Shown piece by piece: positions 37,119 to 39,028 of a stretch of 39,028 bases of DNA. The position numbers and the translations under genes are program-made. The notes under the pieces were generated by a model. It did not search any database. It saw only the letters and a program-made list of their open reading frames with translations, and had not been told where the DNA came from. Every line of letters begins with the position of its first letter. Positions within the stretch are counted from its first letter, which is position 1. The DNA comes from a virus: positions 1 through 39,028 of IMG/VR virus record IMGVR_UViG_3300046753_000530, one strand, 5' to 3'.

Positions 37119-37757
37119 ATGACTGAAGAAGAAGTGCTGCTTTCAGAAAAGAAAAATACTGGAACAAGTTGGACTCGTAACGAAGACTTTGACAAGAACG
37201 GGTATGTAGTTATCAAAGACTTGTGGGATGCTTCGGAGTTATACCACCCAGTGCCTGAAATAAAAGGTCAATATAATTACAATTCAAAAGACACTAGTAT
37301 TTTCAATCACGTTCCTAATGAAGGGCAGGTAGAAGGCTCCACTTCTCGTTATTGGCATCCACAGTATCGTGCTATTCATTCAGGCATACGTTTAAAACTA
37401 GAAGAAATTATTGATCGTAAACTCTATAACACTTACTACTACGATCGTTTCTATTTTGCAGGGCAAGAACTTACGAAGCACACTGACCGCGATGCTTGTG
37501 AGATATCCGTATCAGTTCACGTAGGCACAAACTTGGAGGGAGATGATGCTGATTGGCCGTTCTGGATTAAAACACCAGATGGTGAGGAACGTTCAGCCAT
37601 ACTGAAGCCTGGTGATGGTTTGCTTTATAAAGGATGCGAACGTCCACACTGGAGGGGCAAGATGCCAGGCTCCAGAACAGACAATTACTATCATCAAATC
37701 TTCTTTCACTATGTCTTGCAAGATGGCAATAGAGCTCACTGTGCTTGGGACAGATGA
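37119..37757 (+). CDS. Second 2-oxoglutarate/Fe(II)-type oxygenase
   Basis: This protein of 212 residues is counted from ATG 37119. GAGG lies 7 bases upstream, and an upstream in-frame TTG at 37101 lies inside the previous gene. Metal ligands are likely His121 and Asp123 in LTKHTDRDACEISVSVHVG and His177 in ERPHWRG, with the core FYFAGQEL and PGDGLLYKGCERPHW. It is not a close copy of its neighbour and belongs to another branch of the double-stranded beta-helix dioxygenases. Two such enzymes in tandem after the fibres may hydroxylate different targets on fibre proteins or host components. The 2-oxoglutarate-binding Arg is not obvious. Confidence 0.7.
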   Translation: MTEEEVLLSEKKNTGTSWTRNEDFDKNGYVVIKDLWDASELYHPVPEIKGQYNYNSKDTSIFNHVPNEGQVEGSTSRYWHPQYRAIHSGIRLKLEEIIDRKLYNTYYYDRFYFAGQELTKHTDRDACEISVSVHVGTNLEGDDADWPFWIKTPDGEERSAILKPGDGLLYKGCERPHWRGKMPGSRTDNYYHQIFFHYVLQDGNRAHCAWDR

Positions 37758-37763
37758 AATTAG

Positions 37764-37769
37764 TAGAAT
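37764..37769 (+). promoter_or_regulatory. -10-like TAGAAT promoter
   Basis: TAGTAGAATAGAAAT (hexamer at 37764) begins 29 bases before the ATG at 37793. It is one of the best copies of the motif. Confidence 0.7.
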
Positions 37770-37792
37770 AGAAATATCTTAAAAGAGTAGAA

Positions 37793-38065
37793 ATGGCTCA
37801 GATTAATTTTCCTGTTGCAACTGCAGATGGTCAAGTATTTGAAGCACCTACTGGTGTTGTATATACGTATGTAGGAACGCCTCCTAATGGCTATTGGTCT
37901 GGCACATTTCAGTCCCCAGTTCTTACCGATTTTGATACCCGTTATCTGAAGCTTAATACCAGCAATATTGCTACATACGCTGATGACACAGCCGCTGGAA
38001 CTGGTGGTCTTGCAACAGGTGATATCTACAAGACCTCTACTGGTGAACTGAAAGTCAAGCTGTAG
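37793..38065 (+). CDS. Small fibre-type protein
   Basis: This 90-residue protein starts MAQINFPVATADGQVFEAPT with TGVVYTYVG and NGYWSG, and ends TGGLATGDIYKTSTGELKVKL. The first half matches the one-module adaptor type at 29175. The second half is a strand motif common in marine phage structural proteins. It probably caps or links a fibre. It has its own promoter and ends facing the leftward C39 gene, their stops 18 bases apart, with no clear terminator between. Confidence 0.6.
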   Translation: MAQINFPVATADGQVFEAPTGVVYTYVGTPPNGYWSGTFQSPVLTDFDTRYLKLNTSNIATYADDTAAGTGGLATGDIYKTSTGELKVKL

Positions 38066-38083
38066 TAGCTAGCTCAACCTCTT

Positions 38084-38797
38084 CTACTTTTTTGCAGGAT
38101 CACGGATGTCAAGGTACCATCCATCTCCTTCACCTCCAACAATCCAACGGGGGTTGAAGTTCTTGAAGCTATAGCTTTGATTAGCTCCATTCTTGCTAGC
38201 GGCGTATCCACCGGGAACAAGGTTAGCTTCACCGTTTGGATCATTCATAATCCAAGAGCCAGGCTTGAAGCCAATAACAACAGACCAGTGACCACCACCG
38301 CTTGGTGCAGATACAGATCCTTTATGAAGCCAACCAACTGGAACAGGTCTACCTTGTCTAATAATTCTGCGAATGTCGTTAGTCGTACCCGTCGTTACGA
38401 ATTTTGCCTCTAGACCTAGTGCACGCAGAGCTTGGACCTGTGCACCAGCGTCAGTGCTATCTCCATATTTTGCACGTACAAGATTGTATTCATCATCATT
38501 CAGCACCTTGCCGTAGTACATAGCAACCATCGCACAGCTACTGGAGAAGCACTCTCGATAGCCAGTGCCTGATGCATTATCCAACTGAGACTGATATGGA
38601 ACATCCAGCTGAATACCATCAGTAGGTTCAGGCTTAGGCTCAGGCTTATTCCTATAAGTCTTAATCCACTCAGCATCTTCATCTTTAGATGCTAAATCTA
38701 AATTTCTATAAAGTTCTTCGACACCAGCCCTTTGGTGGTCCTGATCTTGATAATACTTGAAGAAATTTCTAAAATCTTCTAGGGTAATCTGTGCCAT
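38084..38797 (-). CDS. C39-type cysteine peptidase, endolysin candidate
   Basis: This leftward protein of 237 residues is counted from ATG 38797. An upstream in-frame ATG at 38821 would lie on the promoter hexamer, so it is rejected. Residues 1-35 (TLEDFRNFFKYYQDQDHQRA) look like a small helical cell-wall or targeting part. Residues 62-237 are a papain-like C39-family fold: DVPYQSQLDN with Gln69 or Gln71, ECFSSSCAMV with Cys88, GGGHWSVVIGF with His170 and NDPNG with Asp186. It should cleave peptides, most likely peptidoglycan cross-links for lysis. Such proteins are known in cyanophages. No signal sequence is present, so a holin would be needed. Confidence 0.75.
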   Translation of the reverse strand: MAQITLEDFRNFFKYYQDQDHQRAGVEELYRNLDLASKDEDAEWIKTYRNKPEPKPEPTDGIQLDVPYQSQLDNASGTGYRECFSSSCAMVAMYYGKVLNDDEYNLVRAKYGDSTDAGAQVQALRALGLEAKFVTTGTTNDIRRIIRQGRPVPVGWLHKGSVSAPSGGGHWSVVIGFKPGSWIMNDPNGEANLVPGGYAASKNGANQSYSFKNFNPRWIVGGEGDGWYLDIRDPAKK

Positions 38798-38819
38798 AAT
38801 AATTACAACTCTACAGGAC

Positions 38820-38833
38820 ATTCTATCTACAAT
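38820..38833. promoter_or_regulatory. Back-to-back divergent -10-like elements
   Basis: The minus-strand TAGAAT (38825 to 38820) lies 28 bases before the C39 ATG at 38797. The plus-strand TACAATA (38828-38833) lies 29 bases before the ATG at 38857. Only two bases separate them, so the two promoters should compete. Confidence 0.65.
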
Positions 38834-38856
38834 AGTGTTATTAAGAGTTATTTTCT

Positions 38857-39028
38857 ATGACTACTGATGAACGCAAGGCATTTTGGGAAGATGTAGAAGG
38901 TGGAGATAATCCACTACTTTCTGTGATGCACGGTCTTGTAGAGAAATGGGGTTTGCCGGCAATAATTATGTGTCTTGGAGATATCTCAGAAGTTCTCTCC
39001 GAGGACGCTGTTGATGCCAAAAACCTTA
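38857..39028 (+). CDS. Hypothetical protein, truncated by the window end
   Basis: An open frame from ATG 38857 runs 57 codons to the edge. The product begins MTTDERKAFWEDVEGGDNPL and has a short hydrophobic piece (WGLPAIIMCLG). It has a TACAAT promoter at the standard 29 bases, which supports it being real. Too little is visible for a family call. Confidence 0.55.
   Translation, partial: MTTDERKAFWEDVEGGDNPLLSVMHGLVEKWGLPAIIMCLGDISEVLSEDAVDAKNL

Noticed and set aside
38798-38821. ATG at 38821 as the start of the C39 peptidase
   Set aside because: It lies on the leftward TAGAAT hexamer, upstream of where the transcript would begin, while ATG 38797 gives 28 bases and a family-like N-terminus.
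740-38833. -35 boxes paired with the recurrent -10 hexamers
   Set aside because: Checking 16-19 bases upstream of several copies (787, 9440, 19156, 37764, 38828) gave no common TTGACA-like string.
1-39028. CRISPR arrays, insertion sequences or attachment sites
   Set aside because: There are no spaced short repeats outside coding repeats, no transposase or integrase, and no paired direct repeats flanking a module.

Overview
The window reads as the virion-assembly and lysis half of a lytic tailed phage of a cyanobacterium, probably a marine Synechococcus or Prochlorococcus relative. The host assignment rests on four things: tail-fibre and fibre-adjacent protein types I know from marine cyanophages, a complete sigma-70 factor of cyanobacterial group-2 type, a small NblA-like protein, and a C39-type endolysin candidate. 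I see no integrase, tRNA, CRISPR array, insertion sequence or replication gene. Nothing here resembles a tail sheath, a tail tube or a long tape-measure protein. I therefore lean towards a podovirus-like particle, but this is an inference from absence.

Layout. Bases 1-76 hold the start of a leftward gene with a signal peptide, followed by about 740 bases of non-coding, hairpin-rich DNA. From 816 to 8513 runs a rightward array of poorly conserved virion proteins. Several carry glycine/alanine-rich hydrophobic segments suited to membrane insertion, and one carries a self-cleaving S74 chaperone domain. A leftward gene (8514-9392) couples a similar N-terminus to a lytic-transglycosylase domain. 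From 9470 come an 11-residue-repeat protein, a possible small terminase, the large terminase (11512), two proteins sharing an Asn/Asp-rich repeat, the portal (14535) and a scaffold-like protein (16288) whose start is embedded in the portal gene in another frame. The sigma factor (18215) sits in the middle of this structural block. Next come an HNH endonuclease and a small leftward gene, then the major capsid protein (20763), a second abundant virion protein (21934), a terminator, and probable head-completion/connector genes (22593-25489). A 612-residue protein with a SWIM-type zinc finger (25493) is followed by the tail-fibre/adhesin block (27367-36462), in which the NblA-like gene is embedded. 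Two 2-oxoglutarate/Fe(II) dioxygenases follow, then a small fibre-like protein, a leftward C39 peptidase and a truncated rightward gene.

Regulation. The most coherent unexplained signal is a recurrent hexamer, TAGAAT or TACAAT (less often TAAAAT, TATAAT or TATACT), usually followed by A. It occurs in nearly every intergenic gap, on the strand of the downstream gene, mostly 28-33 bases before the start codon. It behaves as a -10 element without an obvious -35 box. About 20 copies occur across both strands, including two divergent pairs. Together with the phage-borne sigma factor this suggests a dedicated structural-gene regulon of many short operons. The spacing also fixes two start codons (17344 and 38797).

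Cooperation of parts. Portal, scaffold, capsid and terminase build and fill the head. The Gly-zipper proteins plus the transglycosylase protein probably form an ejection apparatus that crosses the host envelope. The fibre block recognises the host. The C39 peptidase, with a small two-helix membrane protein as a holin candidate, probably serves lysis. The NblA-like protein and the oxygenases are candidates for acting on host light harvesting and on protein or metabolite hydroxylation. All functions are read from sequence patterns alone; no search was run.
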